In this document: piece by piece, positions 1 through 7,771 of the stretch
Position numbering within the stretch: the first letter of the stretch is position 1
How the letters are laid out: each line of letters opens with the position of its first letter
From: Phycisphaerae bacterium
GTDB taxonomy: Bacteria; Planctomycetota; Phycisphaerae; Sedimentisphaerales; Anaerobacaceae
DNA: 64,000 bases
Direction: 5' to 3'
Assembly (NCBI GenBank): GCA_030619925.1
Contig: JAUXAL010000003.1
Location: 1-64,000 of the forward strand
Notes under the pieces: generated by a model
Seen by the model: only the letters and a program-made list of their open reading frames with translations
Told to the model about the DNA's origin: nothing
Databases searched by the model: none
Translations under genes and position numbers: made by a program

Positions 1-18
1 CATGATAAAATCTCCTTT
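1..18 (-). other. Start codon and ribosome binding site of a divergent gene running off the left edge
   Basis: On the minus strand a strong Shine-Dalgarno sequence (AAAGGAG, about 12-18) is followed after eight bases by ATG at positions 3-1. The coding sequence lies outside the window, so its product is unknown. It would be divergent from groES and share its upstream region. The call rests only on the quality of the ribosome binding site. Confidence 0.45.
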
Positions 19-78
19 GTTTTGGCCGTAAGTCCTTTTTTGTTTGTTACTTACATAATAGCCGAAACGGAGGAGATT
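9..78. promoter_or_regulatory. Long inverted repeat between the divergent gene and groES
   Basis: Arms 9-26 and 61-78 can form 18 consecutive base pairs (15 Watson-Crick, 3 G-U). Inside the 34-base loop GTAAG (28-32) can pair with CTTAC (50-54). Each arm contains a Shine-Dalgarno-like GGAG, so the left arm is the ribosome binding site of the divergent minus-strand gene. No CIRCE element (TTAGCACTC-N9-GAGTGCTAA) is present. The repeat could be an operator, an RNA structure or a bidirectional regulatory site; the sequence cannot decide. Confidence 0.5.
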
Positions 79-85
79 GCAAGAA

Positions 86-108
86 AATAATGATTGTAAG
101 TCATTATT
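86..108. promoter_or_regulatory. Second inverted repeat upstream of groES
   Basis: AATAATGA (86-93) and TCATTATT (101-108) form a perfect 8-bp inverted repeat around a 7-base spacer, 64 bases before groES. This has the size and symmetry of a repressor operator or a small RNA hairpin in the groES leader. An 8-codon ORF starts at the ATG within the left arm (90-92). Its function is unknown. Confidence 0.4.
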
Positions 109-171
109 CAACATAAAGTTGCGTGTTTTACAGAAGGCTTAAGAAGTATTTTTGAAAGGAGTAAGGACAAA

Positions 172-462
172 ATGAAGATTCGACCATTGGCAGATAAGGT
201 GCTTGTTCAGCGTCTCGAGGCGAAAACCAAGACGGCGGGCGGGATAGTGCTGCCGGACAGCGCCAAAGAAAAACCTCAAAGAGGCAAGATTGTCAGCGTT
301 GGCAAGGGTAAAATGCTCGACGACGGAACTGTAAGAAAACTGCAGGTAAAAAAGGGTGATGCGGTGCTTTTCACAAGCTATGCCGGGACAGACGTAAAGA
401 TAGACGGCAAAGAGTATCTGATTATGAATGAGTCAGATATTATGGCAGTAATCGAAAAATAA
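172..462 (+). CDS. groES: Co-chaperonin GroES (Hsp10)
   Basis: 96 residues, the normal length of GroES. The protein forms the heptameric lid of the GroEL folding chamber in the cytoplasm. Visible family signatures are the N-terminal [13 protein letters not shown], the mobile-loop region around residues 17-32 ([16 protein letters not shown]) and the C-terminal [15 protein letters not shown]. The start is fixed by AAAGGAG 12 bases upstream. It is followed after 47 bases by groEL, the classical operon. The region upstream holds two inverted repeats instead of CIRCE. Confidence 0.97.
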   Translation: MKIRPLADKVLVQRLEAKTKTAGGIVLPDSAKEKPQRGKIVSVGKGKMLDDGTVRKLQVKKGDAVLFTSYAGTDVKIDGKEYLIMNESDIMAVIEK

Positions 463-509
463 TTGATTATTGATTATTGAACTAACAATTAAGAAGGAGA
501 AAGAAAGTT

Positions 510-2132
510 ATGGCAGCTAAAAAGATAGCTTTTGGTACTGACGCACGGGCGGCTGTTCAAAAAGGTGTGAAGAAACTGACAAAGGCAGTAAAGATTACGC
601 TTGGGCCGTGCGGCAGAAACGTGATTTTGGAAAAATCATTCGGCTCGCCCACTGTGACCAAAGACGGTGTGACGGTGGCCAAGGAGATTGAGCTGGAAGA
701 TTCCTATGAGAACATGGGCGCACAGATGGTCAAAGAAGTGGCGTCAAAGACATCGAGCGTGGCCGGCGACGGGACAACGACCGCAACGATTCTGGCTGAG
801 AGCATTTTCGATGAGGGTCTCAAGAATATTACCGCCGGCGCTAATGCAATGCAGGTAAAACGCGGTATCGAAAAAGCCGTGGACGCAATCGTAAACGAAC
901 TGCAAAAGATGAGCACGCCCGTCGAGTCGAGCAAACAAATCGAACAGGTAGCGACCTGCTCGGCGAACCAGGACGTGGAAATCGGCAAAAAGCTGGCTGA
1001 AGCAATGAACAAGGTCGGCAAAGACGGCGTCATCACCGTCGAAGAGGGCCAGTCGCTGGAAACGGTGGTTGAGTTGCTTGAAGGTATGCAGTTCGACAAG
1101 GGGTATCTGAGCCCACACTTTATTAACAATCTGGAGAATATGACAGTAGTTCTGGAAAAGCCTTATATTCTGGTTCACGAAAAGAAGATAAGCTCGGTAA
1201 AATCGCTTGTACCGCTGCTTGAGAAAGTAGCTCAACAGGGTAAGCCTTTGTTGCTCATCGCCGAAGACGTTGAGGGTGAAGCATTGGCTACGCTGGTTGT
1301 CAATAAACTGCGGGGAATACTGCAGGTGGCTGCCGTCAAAGCGCCCGGCTTCGGTGACAGACGAAAAGCACTACTTAGTGACATTGCCACTCTGACCGGT
1401 GGTGAAGCTATTTTCGAGGACCTGGGGCTGCAGTTAGAGAACATCGAGCTGCGGCAGCTTGGCAGGGCCAAACGCATCACCATCGACAAGGACACCACCA
1501 CCATTATTGAAGGTGGAGGCAGCACCGAAGCCATCAGGGGCAGAATCGAGCAGATTAAAAACGAGATTGATAACTCGACCAGCGATTACGATATAGAGAA
1601 ACTGCAGGAAAGATTGGCAAAGTTGGCTGGTGGCGTGGCCCAGATCAATGTTGGGGCCGCGACTGAGATAGAGATGAAGGAAAAAAAGGCGCGTGTAGAG
1701 GACGCCTTGCATGCCTGTCGGGCAGCGGTGGAAGAAGGTATCCTGCCGGGAGGTGGCGTGCCAATGCTCAGGGCTTTGCCGGTGCTGGATAAAGTCAGGA
1801 CCTCCGGGGATGCAAAGATAGGCGTTGATATCATTCGAAGAGCGCTGGTGGCACCGATCAAGCAAATCGCTGAGAACGCAGGGCTGGACGGTTCAATTGT
1901 GGCCCAGAAGGTCATGGAGAGCAAGGAAAAGAACTTCGGCTACGACGCACTGCGCAAGCAATACGGCGACATGGTCGAGTTCGGCGTGATTGTACCGACA
2001 AAGGTCGAGAGGATTGCTCTGCAGAACGGCGCCTCGATTGCTTCGCTGCTGCTGACCACCGATGCGATAGTCAGCGAGATTCCTGAAAAGAAGGAGATGC
2101 CTCCGGCACCGCCGGGCGGTGGAATGTATTAA
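510..2132 (+). CDS. groEL: Chaperonin GroEL (Hsp60)
   Basis: 540 residues, standard for GroEL, the tetradecameric ATP-driven folding chamber. It shows the N-terminal ATP-binding segment ([17 protein letters not shown]), the DGTTTAT phosphate loop near residue 87, the apical-domain segment around 190-370 and the equatorial [23 protein letters not shown] motif (here written [14 protein letters not shown]) near 400. The C-terminus is PPGGGMY, a short version of the GGM tail that lines the cavity. The start follows AAGGAG. It forms an operon with groES and is followed by an inverted repeat that may end the transcript. Confidence 0.97.
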   Translation: MAAKKIAFGTDARAAVQKGVKKLTKAVKITLGPCGRNVILEKSFGSPTVTKDGVTVAKEIELEDSYENMGAQMVKEVASKTSSVAGDGTTTATILAESIFDEGLKNITAGANAMQVKRGIEKAVDAIVNELQKMSTPVESSKQIEQVATCSANQDVEIGKKLAEAMNKVGKDGVITVEEGQSLETVVELLEGMQFDKGYLSPHFINNLENMTVVLEKPYILVHEKKISSVKSLVPLLEKVAQQGKPLLLIAEDVEGEALATLVVNKLRGILQVAAVKAPGFGDRRKALLSDIATLTGGEAIFEDLGLQLENIELRQLGRAKRITIDKDTTTIIEGGGSTEAIRGRIEQIKNEIDNSTSDYDIEKLQERLAKLAGGVAQINVGAATEIEMKEKKARVEDALHACRAAVEEGILPGGGVPMLRALPVLDKVRTSGDAKIGVDIIRRALVAPIKQIAENAGLDGSIVAQKVMESKEKNFGYDALRKQYGDMVEFGVIVPTKVERIALQNGASIASLLLTTDAIVSEIPEKKEMPPAPPGGGMY

Positions 2133-2218
2133 ACAGAAGACAGAGGACAGAATACAGGATACAGAGGCCAGAAAACACCGACATCTGACTTCTGATATCT
2201 GACTTCTGTCTTCTGTTT
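2131..2218. repeat. Inverted low-complexity repeat (CAGAAGACAGAGGACAG words) after groEL
   Basis: AAACAGAAGACAG (2131-2143, beginning inside the groEL stop codon) and CTGTCTTCTGTTT (2206-2218) are perfect 13-bp inverted arms. The interior consists of repeated ACAGA/TCTGACTTCTG words. The same word family reappears inside the murE coding sequence at 7273-7308. It may act as the groEL terminator but lacks a T tract. Confidence 0.6.
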
Positions 2219-2240
2219 TCTTGAAATACGAGATGTGAAA

Positions 2241-2531
2241 ATGAGTTTTCGTTTTTACACAAATGTAATCTCTCAAGCGTCCAGAACTATTGCAGCGGGG
2301 ATATTCATCGTAGGGCTGGTGCTGATTGGCTTTGGGTTTATGATTTACCTTTTGCCGAGGTTTTTCGCCACACTCGCTGCGGTGGTCTTTTTTGTTACAG
2401 GGGCCGGCTGCGGGATTACCGCTGTCAAAATCTTTTTGGCACAGAAAAAATTAGACCGACTCAACTCTGACGATTCACAGCACTATAGAAAAAATGTTCA
2501 AATACGTACCGAAGAACACTACGATATATGA
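2241..2531 (+). CDS. Small membrane protein, unknown function
   Basis: About 96 residues with two hydrophobic segments (roughly residues 14-37 and 42-65) followed by a charged, cytoplasm-like tail with KKLDRLNSDDSQ. A GTG six bases upstream (2235) is an alternative start; neither start has a strong ribosome binding site. It lies on the same strand as groEL but is separated by a repeat. I do not recognise the family. Confidence 0.5.
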   Translation: MSFRFYTNVISQASRTIAAGIFIVGLVLIGFGFMIYLLPRFFATLAAVVFFVTGAGCGITAVKIFLAQKKLDRLNSDDSQHYRKNVQIRTEEHYDI

Positions 2532-2715
2532 TCACGCTGCCATTTTGCAGGGTTCCCAAAGACACAAAATGTGCACTTGGGGTCCGCGCAAAAGAAAGCA
2601 AAATAGGATTCGGTAATTTGGCCGGCATCCAGTCGAATTTACGACACACCAGATCTGTGGAGACAGACCTTTTGAAGGTGGCCAATTGTCCGGCAGGGGC
2701 TATCATTGTCGCTTC

Positions 2716-3120
2716 TCAATTAGCGCTGACCACTTCTTCATGCCTTAGCTGAAGAACAGACTTGAGGACATCCCTTATGCTGATTATGCCGACCAGCTTC
2801 CCATTTGATGTGATCGGGACTCTTCTAAAGATGTTCTTTGCCAAGAAGTCACAAACATTCAGCAGGGCTTCGCTCTCTTCAAAACAAACTGCGGGAGATG
2901 TCATATAATCGCTAACCGTCTTATTATCGGCCTCGTCACTTTCGTAGAACAATACTATTGCATCTTTTTCAGAAAGAATCCCCGTCAAAGTCATATCATC
3001 TTTGACTACAGGCAGACCAGAGATGTGATTTTCCACCAGAATCTTTATAGCCTCAAGTATCGGGGTTTCGTTTTTTACACTAATTACATCTTTACTCATA
3101 ATGTCTCTTGCTCTGAGCAT
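2716..3120 (-). CDS. Tandem CBS-domain protein
   Basis: 134 residues made almost entirely of two CBS domains (about 1-60 and 65-125), the Bateman module that binds adenine nucleotides and senses energy state. Typical motifs are IMSKDVISVKNETPILEAIKIL, HISGLPVVKDD, GILSEKDAI and the second-copy RRVPITSNGKLVGIISIRDVLK. There is no fused effector domain, so it probably acts as a stand-alone sensor or partner subunit. AAAAGGAG precedes the start. It lies downstream of mraY on the same strand. Confidence 0.85.
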   Translation of the reverse strand: MLRARDIMSKDVISVKNETPILEAIKILVENHISGLPVVKDDMTLTGILSEKDAIVLFYESDEADNKTVSDYMTSPAVCFEESEALLNVCDFLAKNIFRRVPITSNGKLVGIISIRDVLKSVLQLRHEEVVSAN

Positions 3121-3272
3121 CGCTAACTCCTTTTTTAACTACCTCTTTTCAGGTACTAAGGCACTTTATCAATTCGGCTTAAGTCAATGGAAACTTAAGA
3201 TTAAGGTGGTGATTTTTCCCATTTAGACCTTGATTTAGATAAATGTAAGGCAAATAGCTTCAGGCCGAGAGA

Positions 3273-4418
3273 TTATCGGATTTTCAAAGTGGCCAACGCG
3301 AGGGCGGCAAAAGCGGCGGCTAAAAGCCAAAAACGCACTACCACCTGCGGTTCGCTCCAGCCAATCAGATGAAAATGATGATGAATAGGGGCACATCTAA
3401 AAAGCCGTTTTCCGCCGGTGTATTTGAAATAGGAGACCTGCAGTACTACGCTGAGCAATTCAATGACGAATACGCCACCAATAATCAGGAGCAGAATTTC
3501 GTTTCTCGTCACCAGTGCACCGTAGCCCATTGCTGCTCCTAATGGAAGTGAACCCACGTCGCCCATAAAGACCTGGGCGGGATGACAGTTGAACCATAAG
3601 AAGCCGAGCACAGCCCCCAAGATTGCCGAGCAGAAGATGCTCAGCTCGCCGGCCTGGGGTATATGGGGTAACAGAAGATAACTTGCCCAGGTAACAGGAG
3701 TGGTTCTGGCCATTGTCTCAGAGGCGACATAGCAGAGCAGCGCCAGTACCAGAGCAACCATTCCTACGCATCCGGCTGCCAACCCGTCCATACCGTCAGC
3801 CAGGTTAACGGCATTGCTGGTGGCTGATATATAAAAAATTGCTACCAATATGAACATCCAGTTTGCCAACGGCAGACCCTGTTTATAAAAGGGCAACCAG
3901 AACCTGATACCATCCGGTATGTAGATAAAGTCGGCGTACAAAAATGAGGCTATCAGCACTGCTCCGCCGATTTGAAAGATGAGCTTTTCCCAGACTCTTA
4001 GTCCCTCCCTACTTCGGTGGCGAATACCACTAGTGAGCTTTAGCCAGTCGTCGACGCCGCCCAAAGCACCGAACCATATCACTAAAATAATCGCTTTTTG
4101 AACAAAGGGATTGTTCAGCCTCGCCCATAATAAGGTGGTCGAAACAGCCGAAAGAATTATAATCAGCCCTCCCATTGTCGGTGTGTTGGCCTTTTCTTTG
4201 GTCAGTTCATTGAGGGTGGCATGATGAAACTCCGGCCGGTCGCCAATTTTTTTGCGCATCAGCCAGCGAATGATTCTGGGACCAATCAAAAGGGCAATAA
4301 GGAGACTCGTCAGCGTAGCAGCGACAGAACGGAACAGAACGTTTTCGTAGGCGTAAAATCCAAACAGAGGCCGTTGAGTGACAGGGTCGTGCAAAAGCCG
4401 TAGTAAGTGGTATATCAT
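3273..4418 (-). CDS. mraY: Phospho-N-acetylmuramoyl-pentapeptide transferase MraY
   Basis: 381 residues with about ten transmembrane segments. MraY transfers phospho-MurNAc-pentapeptide from UDP to undecaprenyl phosphate, giving lipid I at the inner face of the membrane. Diagnostic motifs are TPTMGGLIII, GGVDDWLKL (the DD pair), NAVNLADGMDGLAAG, FMGDVGSLPLGA and the HHH-containing APIHHHFHLIGW near the C-terminus. It is third in the murE-murF-mraY run, 76 bases after murF. It supports a peptidoglycan wall in this organism. Confidence 0.96.
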   Translation of the reverse strand: MIYHLLRLLHDPVTQRPLFGFYAYENVLFRSVAATLTSLLIALLIGPRIIRWLMRKKIGDRPEFHHATLNELTKEKANTPTMGGLIIILSAVSTTLLWARLNNPFVQKAIILVIWFGALGGVDDWLKLTSGIRHRSREGLRVWEKLIFQIGGAVLIASFLYADFIYIPDGIRFWLPFYKQGLPLANWMFILVAIFYISATSNAVNLADGMDGLAAGCVGMVALVLALLCYVASETMARTTPVTWASYLLLPHIPQAGELSIFCSAILGAVLGFLWFNCHPAQVFMGDVGSLPLGAAMGYGALVTRNEILLLIIGGVFVIELLSVVLQVSYFKYTGGKRLFRCAPIHHHFHLIGWSEPQVVVRFWLLAAAFAALALATLKIR

Positions 4419-4494
4419 CTTGCGTCTCGATTCTTGAAACTTGATTCCCGATTCCCGAACATCCAGCGTCTGTCATCGAACGGGGGTTTGTACA

Positions 4495-5898
4495 TCATGA
4501 GAAAAGCGATATTAGCTTTTCGATGACCATTTCCAGTCTGGCTGTTCTCGAACCTTTCACTAATATTATATCGTAATCTTTTATGAATTCGTGCAGATTA
4601 TTACAAGCTGAAAGGGTATCTTCGAAACATTTTATTTGTAAATCGTATTCGGCACTTGTTTTTGCGGCTTCGGCGGTGATTTTCGCAAATTTGCCAATAG
4701 TCAGTAAGAGCTGCACTTTGGCCTGTGCGATAGAGGTACCCAGCCCGGCGTGGAGGCGCTCGGCTTGGACTCCGAGTTCAGCCATATCACCGCAGATAAA
4801 GAGCAGTCTGCGTTTTCCATCTGAGTTAAGGTCGCACAAGATATGGAGAGCATTTTTCATCGAAGCCGGGTTTGCGTTGTAACAATCATTTAATACCATT
4901 AGCGTCCCGATTTTCAGCAGTTCGGCGCGCATAGAAGCGGGTGAGAGGGTCTTGACAGCCTGTGCGAAATCATCGATAGCCAGACCAAGTTGGCTGCAAA
5001 CAGCCCAGGCAGCGAGCACATTTTCGACATTGCCCGGACCAGCTAACGGTAAGTAAACTTCTGTACCGTCGATAGTGAACCGGCTGGTTGAACCGTCAGA
5101 GGTGATGTTCTGCGCCTGGTAGTCGGAGCCATCTGATTTGCCAAAAGTTATAAATTCGGCACGCTTGACCCGGCAGACTTCGACCAGCTGGTCGAAATCA
5201 GCGTTGACTATCAAAATACCATCAGGTGGGAGTCCTTCGGATATAGATAACTTTTCCTGTATAATTGTCTGCAGATCACCGAATCCTTCCAGATGGGCAG
5301 GATGAACATTAGTTACTACTGCGATGTCCGGCAGAGCAATACGAGTCAAATAACTTAGCTCGCCGGGGTGGTTGCTGCCCAGTTCGGCGATAACGATTTG
5401 GTCCTCCGCGTCTGCGCCGAGCAGAGTCAGGGGCAGACCGATGCTGTTATTAAAATTTTTCGGCGCCTGAAACACGCGGAAACGCCGGCTTAAGGCCTGA
5501 TAAGCGATTTGCCTCGTGGTTGTTTTGCCCACTGAGCCGGTTATTGCAACTACCTTGAAGCCGGCCTGCCGGCGATATTCTCCGGCAAAATCACCGAGGG
5601 CCTTTATAGCATCATCAACCTTAAGTAGACACTTGCCGGTAAATTCTTCATCATCAAGGTCCCTGCCAACCACGGCACAGACGGCGCCTTTGGCAAAGGC
5701 ATCAGCAACATAATCGTGGCCATCGAAATTTTCGCCGGGTATGGCAAAGAAGCAATCGCCGGCTTTGGTTGTTCGCGAATCGGTACTTACGCCGGTGAAA
5801 TCTCGTATTGCGTATTGCGTATTGCGTATCGCAAGTTCTGGCGCGGCAGGGTGAGCCTTTATTATTCCGGCCAAATCTGCTATCGAAAACTTTTTCAT
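4495..5898 (-). CDS. murF: UDP-MurNAc-tripeptide--D-alanyl-D-alanine ligase MurF
   Basis: 467 residues. MurF adds D-Ala-D-Ala to UDP-MurNAc-tripeptide in the cytoplasm with ATP. It shows the Mur-ligase order: N-terminal substrate domain with STDSRTTKAGDCFFAIPGENFDGHDYV, the P-loop GSVGKTTT near residue 122, the ELGSNHPGEL segment, and the C-terminal domain with NDCYNANPASM. Near residues 20-32 the peptide IRNTQYAIRD is encoded by tandem CGTATTG repeats (5804-5832), an apparent in-frame insertion between the first helix and the STDSR motif. It starts 9 bases after murE. Confidence 0.95.
   Translation of the reverse strand: MKKFSIADLAGIIKAHPAAPELAIRNTQYAIRDFTGVSTDSRTTKAGDCFFAIPGENFDGHDYVADAFAKGAVCAVVGRDLDDEEFTGKCLLKVDDAIKALGDFAGEYRRQAGFKVVAITGSVGKTTTRQIAYQALSRRFRVFQAPKNFNNSIGLPLTLLGADAEDQIVIAELGSNHPGELSYLTRIALPDIAVVTNVHPAHLEGFGDLQTIIQEKLSISEGLPPDGILIVNADFDQLVEVCRVKRAEFITFGKSDGSDYQAQNITSDGSTSRFTIDGTEVYLPLAGPGNVENVLAAWAVCSQLGLAIDDFAQAVKTLSPASMRAELLKIGTLMVLNDCYNANPASMKNALHILCDLNSDGKRRLLFICGDMAELGVQAERLHAGLGTSIAQAKVQLLLTIGKFAKITAEAAKTSAEYDLQIKCFEDTLSACNNLHEFIKDYDIILVKGSRTARLEMVIEKLISLFS
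5804..5832. repeat. CGTATTG tandem repeat inside murF
   Basis: About four copies of a 7-base unit (CGTATTG, last copy diverged to CGTATCG) lie in frame within murF and encode the NTQYAIR-like peptide. The same word occurs outside genes at about 7489-7500 and 7531-7540. It belongs to the dispersed repeats of this chromosome. Confidence 0.7.
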
Positions 5899-5907
5899 TT
5901 TCGCCTC

Positions 5908-7485
5908 TTAAGGGCCCCCATTTTGCGACTTATTGCAAAATGAGAGCCCAAGACACTGTTGGGCGACTTCCTTGTCGCTGAAATCGAATTTTTGCTCTCC
6001 AATTATCTGATACGTTTCGTGGCCTTTGCCCGCTATGAGCACGATATCGTCTCTGCCGGCAGCTTCTATAGCCAACTCAATAGCCTTTTTTCTGTCCGGC
6101 TCAACAACTATTGTCTGCGAATCGCGGTTTTCAAAACCTGCAACGATTTCATCTATAATATCGGTGGGCCTTTCAGTTCGTGGATTATCACTGGTAACGA
6201 TTATAGAATCAGCTAATTGTTCAGCGACCCTGGCCATACGCGGGCGTTTAGTTCTGTCTCTGTCGCCGCCGCAGCCGAAAACGACTCTCAATTTACCTTT
6301 GCACAGAGGCTTTAGTGTCGAGAGGACATTTTTCAAAGCATCGTCGGTATGAGCGTAATCGACAATCACGCAAGAGTCACCGCCATCAATTTTTTCCAAT
6401 CGGCCGGGTATTGTTTGCAGAGCTGACAAACCAGCCGCTATCGTTTGCAAATCGAAACCGGCTGCGAGGCACAAACCGGCTGCCGCCAGGGAATTGCTAA
6501 CATTATACAAACCCGGCAAAAGGGTATTTACTTTTTGGGTTTGACCGGCGTACTCCATAATAAAAACCGTTCCGCTTATATCCATCGACTCGATTTGTGC
6601 GGTGATATCAGCCCCCACTGCCGGCTTGCGCCGGCAAGCCGTGGGGGCAATGGCATACCATAAGATTTTAGCCTGGGTTTGCTTGGCGATTAGTTCGGCC
6701 TCCGGTGATTGCTTGTTCAACACCGCGACAGCATCAGGTGAAAGAGCCTGGAAAAGTTCGGCCTTGGCGGCCAAATAATCTTCTTTGGTTTTATGGTAGT
6801 CCAGATGGTCGCCGGCAAGGTTAGTGAAAGCGGCAGCTTTGAAGTTCACCCCTGCCAGACGGTTCTGAGAAAGGGCGTGGCTGCTGGCCTCAATGACCAT
6901 ATACTTTGCCCCGTTTCTTGCCATTTCGTCGGTCATTTTGGCGATAGCCAAACAATCGGGCGTTGTCATAGTTGCCCCGCATCCGCTGCCTGAGCAGGTA
7001 TCGTAGATAACTGTGCCGATAAGGCCGCACTTTTCGCCGGCCTTTTGAATACAAGAGCGAACCTGATACGCAACGGTAGTCTTTCCATTTGTGCCGGTAA
7101 CAGCCAGGTTTGTTAATCGCGAAGCCGGATTGCCCCTGCTCGCCTGTGTCAAAAGCCCTGCCGCCTCTGCAGAATCGTCAACAACTATAATCTCGATGCT
7201 CGATATTTGCAACAAGCCATCCCCAAGCGCGTCCCAATCTTTTGAGACTTGCTTGAGGCTGCCACCCGTTGTCTGCCTTCTGTCCTCTGTCTTCTGTCGT
7301 CTGTCTTGCTGGCAAACGATGTATTTAGCGCCATTGGCAAGGGCCTGGTCAATAAAATCGTGGCCGTCATAAACGGTGCCCTTAACAGCTACGAAGATAT
7401 CGCCGTCTTTGACAAGTCGCGAATCAGTGCGAATCTGTGGCGGATTTTTCGATGAGACCAGAGCTAATAGTTCCTTGACAGTCAT
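5908..7485 (-). CDS. murE: UDP-MurNAc-L-Ala-D-Glu--meso-diaminopimelate ligase MurE, with repeat-encoded insertions
   Basis: 525 residues, longer than the roughly 490 usual for MurE, which adds the third stem-peptide residue to UDP-MurNAc-dipeptide. Core motifs are present: DSRLVKDGDIFVAVKG, the P-loop GTNGKTT (about 131-137), EASSHALSQNR, and DNPR (about 433-436), which in known enzymes marks meso-diaminopimelate specificity. Three segments look like in-frame repeat insertions. Residues 61-95 carry QKTEDRRQTTGG and a part shared with 9501-9609. Residues about 280-292 carry PTACRRKPAVGA from a GC-rich hairpin. The last 12 residues (SFCNKSQNGGP) come from a palindrome that continues past the stop. 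Confidence 0.95.
   Translation of the reverse strand: MTVKELLALVSSKNPPQIRTDSRLVKDGDIFVAVKGTVYDGHDFIDQALANGAKYIVCQQDRRQKTEDRRQTTGGSLKQVSKDWDALGDGLLQISSIEIIVVDDSAEAAGLLTQASRGNPASRLTNLAVTGTNGKTTVAYQVRSCIQKAGEKCGLIGTVIYDTCSGSGCGATMTTPDCLAIAKMTDEMARNGAKYMVIEASSHALSQNRLAGVNFKAAAFTNLAGDHLDYHKTKEDYLAAKAELFQALSPDAVAVLNKQSPEAELIAKQTQAKILWYAIAPTACRRKPAVGADITAQIESMDISGTVFIMEYAGQTQKVNTLLPGLYNVSNSLAAAGLCLAAGFDLQTIAAGLSALQTIPGRLEKIDGGDSCVIVDYAHTDDALKNVLSTLKPLCKGKLRVVFGCGGDRDRTKRPRMARVAEQLADSIIVTSDNPRTERPTDIIDEIVAGFENRDSQTIVVEPDRKKAIELAIEAAGRDDIVLIAGKGHETYQIIGEQKFDFSDKEVAQQCLGLSFCNKSQNGGP
5912..5949. repeat. Palindromic element family A, copy 1 (3' end of murE)
   Basis: Arms CATTTTGC (5919-5926) and GCAAAATG (5935-5942) enclose an 8-base loop, flanked outside by GGG at the left and CCC at the right. 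The layout is the same in copies at 10231-10268, 11462-11497 and 22529-22567. Here the element lies just inside the murE stop codon and encodes the appended C-terminal tail. Confidence 0.75.
6611..6648. repeat. GC-rich palindrome inside murE
   Basis: GCCCCCAC (6611-6618) pairs with GTGGGGGC (6641-6648). GGCTTGC (6623-6629) pairs with GCAAGCC (6634-6640) around a GCCG loop. It lies in frame in murE and encodes PTACRRKPAVGA, between the IAP and ADI segments of an otherwise ordinary MurE region. Confidence 0.7.
7209..7308. repeat. Composite repeat inserted in frame in murE
   Basis: Read on the murE sense strand, this is a CAGAAGACAGAGG-type word tract (7273-7308), then a 19-base block (7251-7269), a 20-base spacer and a 22-base block (7209-7230). 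Both blocks recur exactly, in the same order, on the plus strand at 9501-9519 and 9588-9609. It encodes murE residues of about 61-93. Confidence 0.75.
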
Positions 7486-7771
7486 GATTTCGTATTGCCC
7501 ATCTGCCGGACAGAGACAGACTCACCGGTATCGTATTGCGATTATCGATTCTCGGCTATTTTAGACCAAAGAGCAGAATAATACAACAGGTGCGCCCGGA
7601 GTCCGGAAAAAATCCGGAGCTTTCGGCAAGAGCAGATAGTAACGCGGAGGCATTCTGCGGCTGTTCGAAAATATTGTAGCAAGAATTATGATTCTGGCAT
7701 ATAATCGTTTGTGATGGCGGTTGATAATGAGAATTTCGCAGAAGTTGAGTCCGTAAGAAAGGAATTTGAAC
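7486..7771. other. Intergenic region between divergent murE and the transglutaminase lipoprotein
   Basis: 286 bases. It contains CGTATTG words (about 7489-7540) and a small hairpin (TCCGG, seven-base loop, CCGGA, near 7608-7624). Promoters for both divergent genes should lie here, but I could not identify convincing -35/-10 pairs. Confidence 0.4.

Noticed and set aside
2528..2752. Plus-strand ORF of 74 codons after the small membrane protein
   Set aside because: Overlaps the CBS-domain gene in antisense, has no ribosome binding site and passes through repeat-like sequence.
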